From Pelomonas sp. CA6 (GTDB lineage: Bacteria; Pseudomonadota; Gammaproteobacteria; Burkholderiales; Burkholderiaceae_C), in the NCBI RefSeq assembly GCF_022549225.1, contig NZ_JAKZFD010000008.1, positions 186,001-250,000 on the forward strand: 64,000 nucleotides of DNA, given 5' to 3'. Below the pieces are notes generated by a model. It was given only the letters and a program-made list of their open reading frames with translations. It had not been told where the DNA came from and searched no databases. Of the stretch, positions 54,883 through 63,577 are shown piece after piece; position 1 is the stretch's first letter; each line of letters begins with the position of its first letter. The position numbers were made by a program, and so were the translations under genes.

Positions 54883-56664
54883 ATGAAAACATTTTCCATC
54901 GCCACCCGCCTGTGGATCCCTGTGATCGTGATGGCGCTGATGACCCTCGCGATGAGCGTGGGCGCTTCGTTGCGCACCCGCCACTTGCAAGCCATCGCGC
55001 AAGCCACGCAGGAGGCCCAGCAGAAGAAGTTCGAGCTGGCGCTGCGCTGGCGCGGCCTCACCGAGGCCAATGCGAGCCGCGTGAAGGCCGGGCTGTCCGG
55101 CAGCGACATGAGCGTGGCCGAGGCCATGAAGGCCGACATCGCGAAGACCACCGAGCAAATCTCCGAGGTCCAGAAGGCGCTGGAGGCGCTGGCCGTGGCC
55201 GACGACGAGAAGGCCGCGATGGCGCGCGTGGCCGACAAGCGCAAGGCCTACATCGACACGCGCAACGAGGCCACCAAGGCCAAGGCAGCCGGCCAGCATG
55301 ACGAAGGCCGCCGCGTGCTGGAACAGAAGGTGGTGCCGGCGATCGAGGCCTACCTGGGCGCGCAGCAGGACTTCGTCACGCTGCAGCAGGCCAAATCCGC
55401 CGAGCTGCGCGAAGCCGCGGGCGCGGAGCGCATGCGCACCGTCTGGGGCGTCGCCGCGGTGATGGCCGCCATCGTCGCGCTGCTGGGGCTGGCCACCGGC
55501 TACTTCGTGCGCACCATCTCGCAGCCGCTGCGCCAGCTGGTCAAGGAGGCCGAGCGCATCGGCGCCGGCGACCTGCGCGACGAAGCCACGCAAACGCGCG
55601 GCGACGAGGTGGGCGATGTGCAGCGCGCGCTGGCGCAGATGAAACAGTCGCTGCGCCGCGTGATCGGCGAGTTGCGCGCCAGCTCGGACAGCATGCAGAC
55701 CGCCAGCCAGGAAATCGCCAGCGGCAACACCGACCTCAGCCACCGCACCGAGCAGACCGCGTCCAACCTGCAGCAGGCGGCCTCGTCGCTGGCCCAGCTC
55801 ACCACCACCGTGCAGCAGAGCGCCGACAGCGCGCGCACCGCCAACCAGTTGGCCGGCAGCGCGGCCGAGGTGGCGCAGCGCGGCGGCCAGGTGGTCAGCC
55901 AGGTGGTCAGCACCATGGACGAGATCGATGCCAGCGCCAAGAAGATCAACGACATCATCGGCGTGATCGACGGCATTGCCTTCCAGACCAACATCCTCGC
56001 GCTGAACGCGGCCGTGGAAGCGGCCCGCGCGGGCGAGCAGGGCCGCGGCTTCGCGGTCGTGGCCGGCGAGGTGCGCGCGCTGGCGCAGCGCAGCGCCGAG
56101 GCGGCCAAGGAGATCAAGAGCCTGATCGGCAACAGCGTCGCCAAGGTCGAGGCCGGCGCCCAGCTGGTGCAGGACGCCGGACGCACCATGGGCGAGATCG
56201 TCGCCAGCGTGCAGCGCGTCTCCGACATCATCGGCGAGATCAGCGCCAGCACCGTCGAGCAGAGCCAGGGCATCGCCAGCGTCAACGGCTCGGTTTCGCA
56301 GCTGGACCAGATGACGCAGCAGAACGCGGCGCTGGTGGAGGAGTCCGCGGCCGCGGCCGAATCGCTCAGCGAGCAGGCGGGCAAGCTCTCCCACTTGGTG
56401 TCGCAGTTCCAGCTGGACCGCGAGGCGGCGGTGCGTGCTGCCGCCCCCGCGCCGCGCGCGACGCCTGCGTCGCCGCGGCCCACCCAGGCCGCCCCGATAC
56501 CGGCCTCCGCTGCGGTCAAGGCGCCCAAGGCCGCGACCGCCCCCCGCCCCGCGACGGCCCGGCCTCAGGCGGCGGCCCCCAAACCCGTGCCCGCCGCAAG
56601 GCCGGCGCCGACCCCCAAGCCCGCGGCGGCGGCCGCCGCTGACGGCGATTGGGAGACCTTCTGA
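54883..56664 (+). CDS. Methyl-accepting chemotaxis protein with CheR-tether pentapeptide
   Basis: A 593-residue chemoreceptor. TM1 is at about 10-28 and a periplasmic four-helix-type domain spans about 30-185. TM2 is at about 188-207, followed by HAMP (ISQPLRQLVKEAERIGAGDL). The signalling hairpin has DGIAFQTNILALNAAVEAARAGEQGRGFAVVAGEVRALAQRSA at its tip. After a Pro/Ala-rich linker the protein ends in DWETF, nearly the NWETF sequence by which high-abundance receptors bind CheR and CheB. The ligand is unknown. No other che genes are adjacent. The TTG or CTG start of the next gene lies within its last codons. Confidence 0.95.
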   Translation: MKTFSIATRLWIPVIVMALMTLAMSVGASLRTRHLQAIAQATQEAQQKKFELALRWRGLTEANASRVKAGLSGSDMSVAEAMKADIAKTTEQISEVQKALEALAVADDEKAAMARVADKRKAYIDTRNEATKAKAAGQHDEGRRVLEQKVVPAIEAYLGAQQDFVTLQQAKSAELREAAGAERMRTVWGVAAVMAAIVALLGLATGYFVRTISQPLRQLVKEAERIGAGDLRDEATQTRGDEVGDVQRALAQMKQSLRRVIGELRASSDSMQTASQEIASGNTDLSHRTEQTASNLQQAASSLAQLTTTVQQSADSARTANQLAGSAAEVAQRGGQVVSQVVSTMDEIDASAKKINDIIGVIDGIAFQTNILALNAAVEAARAGEQGRGFAVVAGEVRALAQRSAEAAKEIKSLIGNSVAKVEAGAQLVQDAGRTMGEIVASVQRVSDIIGEISASTVEQSQGIASVNGSVSQLDQMTQQNAALVEESAAAAESLSEQAGKLSHLVSQFQLDREAAVRAAAPAPRATPASPRPTQAAPIPASAAVKAPKAATAPRPATARPQAAAPKPVPAARPAPTPKPAAAAAADGDWETF

Positions 56665-57860
56665 AGCCCCCTGCCGGGACCCCTGCCGCCACGGGCGAAG
56701 GCGGGCTGCAGGCCTGGCAGGTGGTCGCCGGCGGCATCGCCGGGCTGATGCTGAGCGTGGGCCTGGCGCGCTTCGCCTACACCCCGCTGCTGCCGCTGAT
56801 GCAGGCCCAGGCCGGCCTGTCCGACGCGCTGGGCGGGCTGCTGGCCTCGATCAACTACGCCGGCTATATCAGCGGCGCGCTGCTCGCCGCCTGGATCGAC
56901 GACCCGCGCTGGCGCCACCGCCTCTACGGCCTCGGCCTCGCGCTGGGCCTGCTGGCCACGCTGTTGATGCCACTGTCCACCCAGCCCTGGCTGTGGGCGC
57001 TGTCGCGCTACCTGGGCGGGCTCAGCGGCGCCGCGGGCATGCTGCTGGGCTCCGGCCTGGTGCTGGGCTGGCTGATACGCGCCGGACGCCGGCCCGAACT
57101 GGGCCTGCATTTCACCGGGCTGGGCGGCGGCATCGTGCTGTCGGCCCTGGGCGCGATGCTGATGGGCGCGCTGCACTGGGACTGGGCCGGGCACTGGTGG
57201 GGCTTTGCCGCCTGCGGCCTGCTGCTGCTGGTCCTGGCCTGGCGCTGGCGCCCGCCGGCGCCGCCGCCGGTGGGTTCGCACGCGGTGGCCGGAGCACCGT
57301 CGCGCCAATGGATGCGCTGGATGATGGCCGGCTACTTCTGCGCCGGCTGGGGCTTCGTGATCAGCGCCACCTTCACCGTGGCCATCGTCGAGCGCCAGCC
57401 GCTGCTGGCCGGCCAGGGGCCCTGGGCCTGGCTGCTGGTGGGGCTGGCCGCGACGCCGGCGGTGTTCCTGTGGGACCGCGCGGCGCGCCGCGCGGGCGAC
57501 CTCAACGCGCTGCTGCTGGCCTTCGCGCTGCAGGTGGTTTCGGTGCTGCTGCCGGCGCTGGGGTCCAGCCTGTGGGCCGCGCTGCTGGGCGCGTTGCTCT
57601 ATGGCGCCACCTTCATCGGCATCGTCAGCCTGACCTTGGCCATGGTGGGGCGCCGCTCGCCGGGCAATCCCGGCAAGGCCATGGCGCGGCTGACGCTGAG
57701 CTATGGCCTGGCCCAAGTCGGCGCGCCGGCGCTCACCGGGCTGATGGTGCAGGCCAGCGGCAGCTACCAGAGCGCGCTGTGGATCACCGCGGCCGTGCTG
57801 ACGCTGGGCATCGCGGTACTGCTGCGGCTGCGCGCGCTGGACCGGCCGTCGGGCGCCTGA
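56649..57860 (+). CDS. YbfB/YjiJ family MFS transporter
   Basis: About 400 residues with 12 hydrophobic segments. The first helix region AGLMLSVGLARFAYTPLLPLMQ is the signature of the YbfB/YjiJ branch of the major facilitator superfamily, with further YAGYISGALLAAWIDD and GYFCAGWGFVISATFTVAIVE segments. The substrate is unknown. There is no ATG near the start: the frame opens with TTG at 56649, or with CTG at 56661 preceded by GGGAG and overlapping the chemoreceptor stop (CTGA). Either way it is coupled to that gene. It ends 16 bases from the converging nasA. Confidence 0.88.
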   Translation: MGDLLKPPAGTPAATGEGGLQAWQVVAGGIAGLMLSVGLARFAYTPLLPLMQAQAGLSDALGGLLASINYAGYISGALLAAWIDDPRWRHRLYGLGLALGLLATLLMPLSTQPWLWALSRYLGGLSGAAGMLLGSGLVLGWLIRAGRRPELGLHFTGLGGGIVLSALGAMLMGALHWDWAGHWWGFAACGLLLLVLAWRWRPPAPPPVGSHAVAGAPSRQWMRWMMAGYFCAGWGFVISATFTVAIVERQPLLAGQGPWAWLLVGLAATPAVFLWDRAARRAGDLNALLLAFALQVVSVLLPALGSSLWAALLGALLYGATFIGIVSLTLAMVGRRSPGNPGKAMARLTLSYGLAQVGAPALTGLMVQASGSYQSALWITAAVLTLGIAVLLRLRALDRPSGA

Positions 57861-57876
57861 CGCCGCGGTGCCGCCC

Positions 57877-60666
57877 TCACGGCGGCGAGGTCGCGTCCAG
57901 CGCCTGGTTCAGGCGCCGCAGCGCCGGCAGGCAGGAGCCGCACTGGGTGCCGCAGCGCAACTCGCGCTGCAAGGCCTGCAGGCGCGGCGCTGGCGCCAGC
58001 GCGGCGTGCGAAGACAGGCAGGCGCGGATGCGGTCCTCGCGTACCGCGAAGCATTGGCAGACTTGGGGGCTGGCCGGCGAGGCGGGGGGCGCATCGGCCA
58101 GATCCGGCGCCAGCAGGCGCGATCCCAGCGGCGCCACCGGCGCCCGTTCGAGCCACAACGCGTCCAGCCAGTCACCGTCGCAGCGCCCGCCGCGCCGTTC
58201 GCCCACGCGCAGCAAGGCCTGCAGCCAGGCCTGCGCCTCGCCGCCGGACAGGCGCAGCAAGCGCCGCTGCCCCCGTCGCGGATCGGCATAGCGCAACGCG
58301 CCCACGGCCTGCAGGCCCAGCGCGGCCACCAGCGTGGCCAGCCATTCGGGCGCGGGCGGCGCATCGAACGCGGCCTCGATCTGCCAGCCCTGCAGCGCTC
58401 CGTCCTCCGCGGGCACCGGCAGCACGCAGCCATAGGGGGCCTGTGCCATCAGCCCGCGCAGCGCGTCGCGCAGCGCCTCCGCCCGGGCGGCAACCACCCA
58501 GGCGCCGCCGAACACACGCCAGGGCAGCGCCACCGGCTCCACCGCCACCGCGGCGAACTTCAGTTCCGGCTGGCGCGACTGGGCGCAGGCCACCGGCTGC
58601 GTCAGCGCGTTCACGCCCGGCAAGACCTGACCCCGTGCATCCACCCCGGACAGGTATTCGCTGCCCCAGTGCATGGGCAGCGAGGCCTGCTGCGGCCCCA
58701 ACGTCGCATCCTCCTCCAGCGGCACGACGAGCTCGCCGCGCCGCGAGCGCACGCGCACCAGCTCGCCCGCCTTCAGCCCGCGCCGCGCGATGTCCTGCGG
58801 CGCCAGGCCCAGCCGCGGCGCGCCCACATGGCCGAACAGCGCCGCGACGCGGCCGCTGCGGCTCATGCCATGCCACTGGTCGCGCAACCGCCCGCTGTTC
58901 AGCGCGAAGGGATGGCGCGCGTCCAGCGCCTCGGCGGGCGCGACATCCGGCACCGCGATGAAGCGCGCGCGCCCATCGGCGGTGGCGAAGACGCCGTCCT
59001 CGTAGAGCCGCGCCTGCCCCGAACCCCGCCCCTGGGGGCAGGGCCATTGCCGCGGCGCCTGCTCCAGCAGCGCATAGCTCAGGCCGGTGATGTCCAGATC
59101 GCGGCCGCGCGTGGCCTCGCGGTGCTCGCGCCACAAGGCCTCGGGACTCTCCCAGGCCAGCAGGCTGGCCTGTCCCGGGCGCAGCCGCGCCTCCAGGCGG
59201 CGGCCGATGTCGCGCGCGATGCGCCAGTCCGCGCGCGCCTCGCCGGGCGGGGCCACGGCGGCGCGCACGCGGCTGATGCGACGCTCGCTGTTGGTCACCG
59301 TGCCCTCCTTCTCGCCCCAGGTGGACGCCGGCAGCAGCACATCGGCGAACGCGGCCGTCGCGGTGCCGGCGAAGGCCTCCTGCAGCACGACCAGCTCACA
59401 GCGCCGCAAGGCCTCGCGCACCAGGGCCTGGTCGGGCATGGAATGCGCGGGGTTGGTGCAGACGATCCACAAGGCCTTGATCTCGCCGCGCGCGGCGGCC
59501 TCGAACAAGGCCACCGCCGTGTGCCCCGGCCCCGGCAGCGCCGGCACGCCCCACAGCCGCGCGACTGCCTCGCGGTCGGCCGGGTCGGCCGGATCGCGAT
59601 GGCCGGGCAGCAGCGTGGCCATGCCGCCGGTCTCTCGTCCACCCATGGCGTTGGGCTGGCCGGTCAGCGAGAACGGGCCGGCACCGGGGCGGCCGATCTG
59701 GCCCGTGGCCAGGTGCAGGTTGATCAGCGCGCTGTTCTTGGCCGTGCCCTGGCTGCTCTGGTTCAGGCCCATGCAGTACAGCGACAGCGTGGCGCCGGCG
59801 CGGGCGAACCACTGCGCAGCCTGCAGGATCTGCGACTCGGGCACGCCGCAGGCGTGCGCGGCGCGCCGCGGCGTGTGTTCGCGCACCAGCGCCTTCAGGG
59901 CCTCGAAGCCGCGCGTGTGGCGGGCGATGAAGCCCTCGTTCACCCAGCCCTCCCAGATGCAAGCGTGCAGCAGCCCATGGAACAACGCGACGTCGCTGCC
60001 CGGCCGTATCGCCAGATGCAGGTCGGCAAGTTCCGCGCTTTCGCTGCGCCGCGGGTCGACGACGATGAGCTTGCTGGCCGGCCGCGCCGCCCGCGCCGCC
60101 TCGATGCGGCGGAACAGGACGGGATGGGCCCAGGCGGGGTTGGCGCCGGCGATGAACAGGCAGTCGGCCAGCTCCAGGTCCTCATAGCAGGTCGGCGGCG
60201 CGTCCGCGCCCAGCGACTGCTTGTAGCCGGCCACCGCCGAACTCATGCACAGGCGCGAGTTGCTGTCGATATGCGGCGTGCCGATCACGCCGCGTGCCAG
60301 CTTGTTGAAGGCCTGGTAATCCTCGGTGAGCAGTTGCCCGGAAAGGTAGAACCCGATCGCCTGCGGCCCATGCTCGGCGCGGATGCGCAGCAGCTGTTGC
60401 GCCACCCGGGCCTCGGCCTCGTCCCAGCCCAGCGACTGCAGCGCGGCGCCGCGCTCGGCGCGCCCTTGCGGCTGGCGCAGCCGCTGGGTCTGCAGCACCA
60501 CCGGGCTGGCCGTCAGGTGCAGCGTGCTGCCCTTGCTGCACAGCCGCCCGCGGTTGGCGGGATGCTCGGGGTCGCCGCGCACGCCGGTGATGCGCTCCCC
60601 GTCGCTGGCGATGATCACGCCACAGCCGACGCCGCAGTAGGGGCAGGTGCTGCGCGTCTCGGTCAT
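57877..60666 (-). CDS. nasA: Assimilatory nitrate reductase catalytic subunit
   Basis: A 929-residue molybdopterin enzyme reducing nitrate to nitrite in the cytoplasm. The N-terminal [4Fe-4S] site is CPYCGVGCGV. Mo-bis-MGD signature stretches are LCSKGSTLHLTASPVVL, NSRLCMSSAVAGYKQSLGADAPP and GMGRETGG-type NAMGGRETGGMATLLPGHRDP. The C-terminal BFD-like [2Fe-2S] domain (CQCFAVREDRI...CGTQCGSC) receives electrons. The start at 60666 (MTETRSTCPYC) follows homologues. A second ATG at 60690 follows the nirD stop by one base and may be used by coupling. Last gene of the leftward nitrate operon. Confidence 0.95.
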   Translation of the reverse strand: MTETRSTCPYCGVGCGVIIASDGERITGVRGDPEHPANRGRLCSKGSTLHLTASPVVLQTQRLRQPQGRAERGAALQSLGWDEAEARVAQQLLRIRAEHGPQAIGFYLSGQLLTEDYQAFNKLARGVIGTPHIDSNSRLCMSSAVAGYKQSLGADAPPTCYEDLELADCLFIAGANPAWAHPVLFRRIEAARAARPASKLIVVDPRRSESAELADLHLAIRPGSDVALFHGLLHACIWEGWVNEGFIARHTRGFEALKALVREHTPRRAAHACGVPESQILQAAQWFARAGATLSLYCMGLNQSSQGTAKNSALINLHLATGQIGRPGAGPFSLTGQPNAMGGRETGGMATLLPGHRDPADPADREAVARLWGVPALPGPGHTAVALFEAAARGEIKALWIVCTNPAHSMPDQALVREALRRCELVVLQEAFAGTATAAFADVLLPASTWGEKEGTVTNSERRISRVRAAVAPPGEARADWRIARDIGRRLEARLRPGQASLLAWESPEALWREHREATRGRDLDITGLSYALLEQAPRQWPCPQGRGSGQARLYEDGVFATADGRARFIAVPDVAPAEALDARHPFALNSGRLRDQWHGMSRSGRVAALFGHVGAPRLGLAPQDIARRGLKAGELVRVRSRRGELVVPLEEDATLGPQQASLPMHWGSEYLSGVDARGQVLPGVNALTQPVACAQSRQPELKFAAVAVEPVALPWRVFGGAWVVAARAEALRDALRGLMAQAPYGCVLPVPAEDGALQGWQIEAAFDAPPAPEWLATLVAALGLQAVGALRYADPRRGQRRLLRLSGGEAQAWLQALLRVGERRGGRCDGDWLDALWLERAPVAPLGSRLLAPDLADAPPASPASPQVCQCFAVREDRIRACLSSHAALAPAPRLQALQRELRCGTQCGSCLPALRRLNQALDATSPP

Positions 60667-60691
60667 AGGGGGCGCTGGGGACACACCCATG

Positions 60692-61069
60692 TCAACGCGT
60701 GGCGGCACAGGGGCCGGCGCGCAGCGGTTCCAGGTCCAGTGCCAGGGTGTCCAGCTCCTGCGCGTCGAGCTGCACCTGGCCATGCTCCACGCGCACACTG
60801 AAGCGCGGCGTGCCGCCCTCGTCCGGTTCGCGCGCGCAGCCGCTGGCAAGCTCGATGGTCCAGTTGTGCAGCGGGCAGGCCACGGAACGGCCGAAGACCA
60901 GGCCCTGGCTCAGCGGGCCGCCCTTGTGCGGGCAGCGGTCCAGCAGCGCGAAGACCTGGTTGTCCAGCGTGCGGAACAGCGCCACCTCCGGCCCGCGCGC
61001 GCGCTGCACGCGGCGCGCGCCCAGTACCGGGATGTCGTCCAGGCGGCAGATCGTCTTCCACTGGGGCAT
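60692..61069 (-). CDS. nirD: Nitrite reductase (NADH) small subunit
   Basis: A 125-residue Rieske-like protein, partner of NirB. MPQWKTICRLDDIPVLGARRV is the typical NirD start. The Rieske ligands are retained as C-x-H in CPHKGG and C-x2-H in CPLHNW, which suggests a real [2Fe-2S] centre; the small subunit of some enterobacteria is thought to lack it. GAGGAGG lies six bases before the ATG. It sits ten bases after nirB and one or 25 bases before nasA, all one transcript. Confidence 0.94.
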   Translation of the reverse strand: MPQWKTICRLDDIPVLGARRVQRARGPEVALFRTLDNQVFALLDRCPHKGGPLSQGLVFGRSVACPLHNWTIELASGCAREPDEGGTPRFSVRVEHGQVQLDAQELDTLALDLEPLRAGPCAATR

Positions 61070-61079
61070 CGTGTCCTCC

Positions 61080-63527
61080 TCACAAGGTTTCAAACTGGCG
61101 CACATCGACGCGGGCACGCTCGAACTCGAACCAGGGGTCGGGCTCGCCGTCCAGCGCGAACTGCAGCTCGGCCCAAAGCGCGCGCCGGCCCTGCTCGTCG
61201 TCCAGGATCTTTTGCTTCACATGGGGCAGGCCCACGCGGGCGACGTAGTGGCAGGTGCGCTCCAGGTACCAGCCTTCCTTGCGGTAGAGCTGCAGGAAGG
61301 CGCCCGAGACCTCCAGCACCTCCTCGGCGGTCTTCACCTTGCACAGGAACTGCGCGACCTCGGTCTTGATGCCGCCGTTGCCCGCCACATAGATCTCCCA
61401 GCCGCTGTCCACGCCGATCACGCCGATGTCCTTGATGCCGGCCTCGGCGCAGTTGCGCGGGCAGCCCGAGACGGCCAGCTTGACCTTGTGCGGCGCCTGC
61501 ATGCGCCACAGCGCGCGCTCCAGGTCCTTGCCCATGCGTGTGCTGTCCTGCGTGCCCATGCGGCACCATTCGCTGCCCACGCAGGTCTTCACCGTGCGCA
61601 AGGCCTTGGCGTAGGCATGGCCACTGGGCATGCCGATGTCGCGCCAGACGTCCACCAGGTCTTCCTTCCTCACGCCCAGCAGGTCGATGCGCTGGCCGCC
61701 GGTGACCTTGACGGTGGGGATGCGGTATTTGTCCACCACGTCGGCGATACGGCGCAGCTCCGCGGCCGAGGTCTCGCCGCCCCACATGCGCGGCACCACG
61801 CTGTAGCTGCCGTCCTTCTGGATGTTGGCGTGGCTGCGTTCATTGATGAGGCGCGATTGCGGATCGTCCAGGGCTTCCTTGGGCCAGCTGGAGATCAGGT
61901 AGTAGTTCAGCGCCGGGCGGCAGCTGGGGCAGCCGTCCGGGCTTTTCCAGTCCAACGCGCGCATGACCTGGTCCAGAGACACCAGGTGGCGGTCGAAGAT
62001 CGCGTCGCGCACCTCCTGATGGCCCAGATCGGTGCAGCCGCACAGGGCCTTCTTCTTCGGCGCGGCCGAGTAGTCGCCGCCGGCGGTGAACATGATCAGC
62101 TGCTCCACCAGCCCGGTGCAGGAGCCGCAGGAGGCGCTCGCCTTGGTGTGCTTGCGCACCTCGTCCAGCGTGAACAGGCCCTTGTCCTTGATGGCCTTGC
62201 AGATCGCGCCCTTGGTGACGCCGTTGCAGCCGCAGACCTCGTCGGTGTCGGCCATGGCCGCGGCCTTGTGATGGCCCTGGTGGCCGACGTCGCCGATGTT
62301 GCTTTCGCCAAACATCAGGCGGTCGCGGATGTCGGCGATCTTGCGCCCCTCGCGCAGCAGCTTGAAGTACCAGCCGCCATCCACCGTGTCGCCGTACAGG
62401 CAGGCGCCCACCAGGCGGTCGTCGCGGATCACCAGCTTTTTGTAGACACCGGCGAAGGGATCGCTCATCACGATCTCCTCGCAGCCCTCGCCGCCCATGA
62501 AGTCGCCGGCGGAGAACAGGTCGATGCCGGTGACCTTGAGCTTGGTGCTGGTCTGCGAACCCTGGTAGCGCCCGATGCCGAACTGCGCGAGGTGGGTCGC
62601 GCAGACCTTGCCCTGCTCGAACAGCGGGGCCACCAGGCCGTAGGCCACGCCGCGGTGGGCCGCGCATTCGCCCACCGCGTAGATGCGCGGATCGGTGACC
62701 GTCTGCAGCGTGTCGGTGACCACGATGCCGCGCTGGCAGTGCAGGCCCGCCGCCTCGGCGAGCCGCGTGTTGGGGCGGATGCCGGCGGCCATCACGACCA
62801 GGTCGGCGGGGATCTCGCGCCCGTCCTTGAAGCGCACCGCGCCGACACGCTCCGCGCCGGCCCGCGCGCTGGGCAGCAAAGCCTCGGTCTGCACGCCGAG
62901 CTCAAAGCGCAGCCCGCGCGCCGACAGCTGCTGGCACAGCAGGCTGCCCGCCTGGTCGTCCAGCTGGCGCTCCATCAGCCAGTCGCCCAGGTGCACGACG
63001 GTGACCTGCATGCCGCGCAGCATCAGCCCATTGGCCGCCTCCAGACCCAGCAGCCCGCCGCCGATGACCACCGCATGCCGGTAGCGTGCCGCGGCGGCGA
63101 TCATGGCCTCGGTGTCGGCGATGTCGCGGTAGGCGATCACGCCGGCCAGCTCGCGCCCGGGCACCGGCAGCATGAAGGGCGTGGAGCCGGTGGCGATCAG
63201 CAGCCGGTCGTAGTCGGCCGTGATTTCGCGCCCGGCCGCGTCCACGGCCACCACCTGGCGGCGCACGCGGTCGATGCGTTGCACCGGACAGCCCAGGTGC
63301 AGCGTGATGCCATGGCTCTCGTACCAGGACAGCGGGTTGAGGATGATCTCGTCCAGCGTCTGCTCGCCGGCCAGCACCGGGCTGAGCAGGATGCGGTTGT
63401 AGTTGGGGTGCGGCTCGGCGCCGAACACGGTGATCTCGTAGAGATCGGGCGCGATGCGCAGCAGCTCCTCCAGCGTGCGCACGCCGGCCATGCCATTGCC
63501 CACCATCACGAGTTTGAGTTTCTTCAT
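61080..63527 (-). CDS. nirB: Nitrite reductase (NADH) large subunit
   Basis: An 815-residue siroheme enzyme reducing nitrite to ammonium. The order is an FAD/NADH oxidoreductase domain (LVMVGNGMAGVRTLEELL, VVIGGGLLGLEAANGL, IYAVGECAAHRG), two BFD-type [2Fe-2S] modules (CGCNGVTKGAICKAI...CGSCTG and CGCTDLGHQEV...CPSC), and a siroheme/[4Fe-4S] domain (CVGSEWCRMGTQD and SGCPRNCAEAG giving C-x5-C and C-x3-C). It belongs to the assimilatory operon because nasA and a nitrate ABC ATPase flank it. GGAGACGCAGACC precedes the ATG. Confidence 0.97.
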   Translation of the reverse strand: MKKLKLVMVGNGMAGVRTLEELLRIAPDLYEITVFGAEPHPNYNRILLSPVLAGEQTLDEIILNPLSWYESHGITLHLGCPVQRIDRVRRQVVAVDAAGREITADYDRLLIATGSTPFMLPVPGRELAGVIAYRDIADTEAMIAAAARYRHAVVIGGGLLGLEAANGLMLRGMQVTVVHLGDWLMERQLDDQAGSLLCQQLSARGLRFELGVQTEALLPSARAGAERVGAVRFKDGREIPADLVVMAAGIRPNTRLAEAAGLHCQRGIVVTDTLQTVTDPRIYAVGECAAHRGVAYGLVAPLFEQGKVCATHLAQFGIGRYQGSQTSTKLKVTGIDLFSAGDFMGGEGCEEIVMSDPFAGVYKKLVIRDDRLVGACLYGDTVDGGWYFKLLREGRKIADIRDRLMFGESNIGDVGHQGHHKAAAMADTDEVCGCNGVTKGAICKAIKDKGLFTLDEVRKHTKASASCGSCTGLVEQLIMFTAGGDYSAAPKKKALCGCTDLGHQEVRDAIFDRHLVSLDQVMRALDWKSPDGCPSCRPALNYYLISSWPKEALDDPQSRLINERSHANIQKDGSYSVVPRMWGGETSAAELRRIADVVDKYRIPTVKVTGGQRIDLLGVRKEDLVDVWRDIGMPSGHAYAKALRTVKTCVGSEWCRMGTQDSTRMGKDLERALWRMQAPHKVKLAVSGCPRNCAEAGIKDIGVIGVDSGWEIYVAGNGGIKTEVAQFLCKVKTAEEVLEVSGAFLQLYRKEGWYLERTCHYVARVGLPHVKQKILDDEQGRRALWAELQFALDGEPDPWFEFERARVDVRQFETL

Positions 63528-63577
63528 GGTCTGCGTCTCCAGGACTGGGCAGAGCGGCGCGCGACGGCGACGGCGCG

